A stretch of DNA of 6,208 bases from JAENVT01 sp031412355 (lineage in GTDB: Bacteria; Actinomycetota; Acidimicrobiia; Acidimicrobiales; Ilumatobacteraceae): assembly GCA_031412355.1 (NCBI GenBank), contig JANOCR010000119.1:1-6208 (forward strand), read 5' to 3'. Under the pieces are notes generated by a model, which made no database searches, had not been told where the DNA came from, and was given only the letters and a program-made list of their open reading frames with translations. Of the stretch, positions 5,848 to 6,208 are shown in pieces (the stretch's first letter is position 1; every line of letters begins with the position of its first letter). Both the position numbers and the translations under genes were made by a program.

Positions 5848-6063
5848 ATGAAGCGAACACTCATGCAAGGAACGATGGTCGTTGCAATAGTAGTCGGAGG
5901 GCTTTCCGTTGCCGGACCCGCCGCCGCCCAGCCCGCACAGGAAAGGCAAAACTTTGGGAGCCACGTCTCGCACTGCGCACACGTCATGGGCGGCTTCAGC
6001 GGCGACCACAACCCGAGCATGATGCACGGGGCATCCTGGGCTGAGCACAGCTGCCAAATCTAG
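5848..6063 (+). CDS. Small exported His/Met/Cys-rich protein, possible metal-binding peptide
   Basis: A 71-residue protein with a textbook Sec signal: MKRTL basic start, hydrophobic core (about 9-22) and PAAA-Q, so cleavage is expected after Ala27. The mature part of 44 residues holds six His (39, 42, 45, 54, 60, 67), three Met (47, 58, 59) and two Cys (43, 69), including HVSHCAHVM and MMHG clusters. The Cys pair could form a disulfide outside the cell, and His/Met clusters can bind copper; with a P1B ATPase nearby a role in periplasmic or secreted metal buffering is plausible but is inference. I do not recognise a named family; small actinobacterial exported proteins with FG.HVS.CA...GF.G.HNP are familiar as hypothetical proteins. 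AAGGAG at 5835-5840, seven bases before ATG 5848, fixes the start; a longer in-frame form from 5731 would bury the signal peptide and is rejected. Confidence 0.8.
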   Translation: MKRTLMQGTMVVAIVVGGLSVAGPAAAQPAQERQNFGSHVSHCAHVMGGFSGDHNPSMMHGASWAEHSCQI

Positions 6064-6065
6064 AG

Positions 6066-6208
6066 ATGATGTTCCCCCAGCCTCCTAGGGTCAGCGACTT
6101 GGCGGGCCTCCCGCAGACGTGGAAACCGAGCTGGTGGTGGCCCGCCAGGGAATGGGTCGTTGACGAAGGTGGTCGACCCAACCAGGAGTTTCGCGGCAAT
6201 CTTCTTGG
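6066..6208 (+). CDS. Start of an unrecognised Trp-rich ORF, partial at right edge
   Basis: From ATG 6066 (or ATG 6069) the frame stays open for 47 codons to the window edge. The peptide includes LPQTWKPSWWWPAREWVVDE and then GGRPNQEFRGNLL, with five Trp, and does not look like a shadow translation. The start lies two bases after the stop of the exported-protein gene, so translational coupling would be needed because no proper Shine-Dalgarno is present. An in-frame TGA at 6042-6044 limits any upstream extension. I do not recognise a family, and the part seen is too short to predict membrane topology or function. An inverted repeat (6098-6108 with 6139-6149) lies inside it, so the alternative is a noncoding terminator-like region. 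Confidence 0.42.
   Translation, partial: MMFPQPPRVSDLAGLPQTWKPSWWWPAREWVVDEGGRPNQEFRGNLL
6098..6149. repeat. Inverted repeat after the exported-protein gene
   Basis: CTTGGCGGGCC (6098-6108) pairs with GGCCCGCCAGG (6139-6149): eleven pairs including one G-T wobble, around a 30-base loop. There is no T run after it. It starts 35 bases past the stop at 6063, where a terminator could be, but the loop is long and the arms also lie inside the partial rightward ORF. Confidence 0.35.

Overview
The window is GC-rich, uses GTG and TTG starts, carries actinobacterial-type families and has dense, overlapping genes. It looks like a high-GC actinobacterium, most likely a mycobacterium or Rhodococcus relative; this is judged from protein style and not from a search. 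The content (metal-exporting P-type ATPase, redox or gas-type GAF sensor kinase, small secreted and membrane proteins) resembles an accessory stress-response island.

Left third, minus strand (2385 down to 1): a membrane-anchored alpha/beta hydrolase is followed, with a 4-base ATGA overlap, by the N-terminal 434 residues of a His-rich heavy-metal P1B-type ATPase that runs off the left edge. A roughly 70-base divergent intergenic region (about 2386-2460) separates this pair from the rightward genes and carries plausible promoters for both directions.

Middle, plus strand (2461-5054): a GAF-domain histidine kinase of the HisKA_3/NarL type is followed, with an 8-base overlap, by a LuxR/NarL-family response regulator. 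Next come a degenerate receiver-only protein and a very short gene that overlaps it. The short gene appears to have been frameshifted by a 5-base tandem duplication. The kinase GAF domain keeps the GFPP-x-HPPM segment that holds the heme-ligating histidine in mycobacterial DosS/DevS, which suggests a gas or redox input.

Right third, plus strand (5055-6208): a gene-poor, hairpin-containing spacer leads to a small one-TM SHOCT-domain protein. A second spacer is rich in palindromes and GTGAC repeats. It is followed by a small exported protein rich in His, Met and Cys, and then by the start of a Trp-rich unrecognised ORF that leaves the right edge.

Working model (inference): the kinase/regulator pair senses a redox, gas or metal-linked stress and controls nearby genes, possibly the divergent ATPase operon and the small envelope proteins. 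No operator could be assigned to the regulator from the sequence alone.
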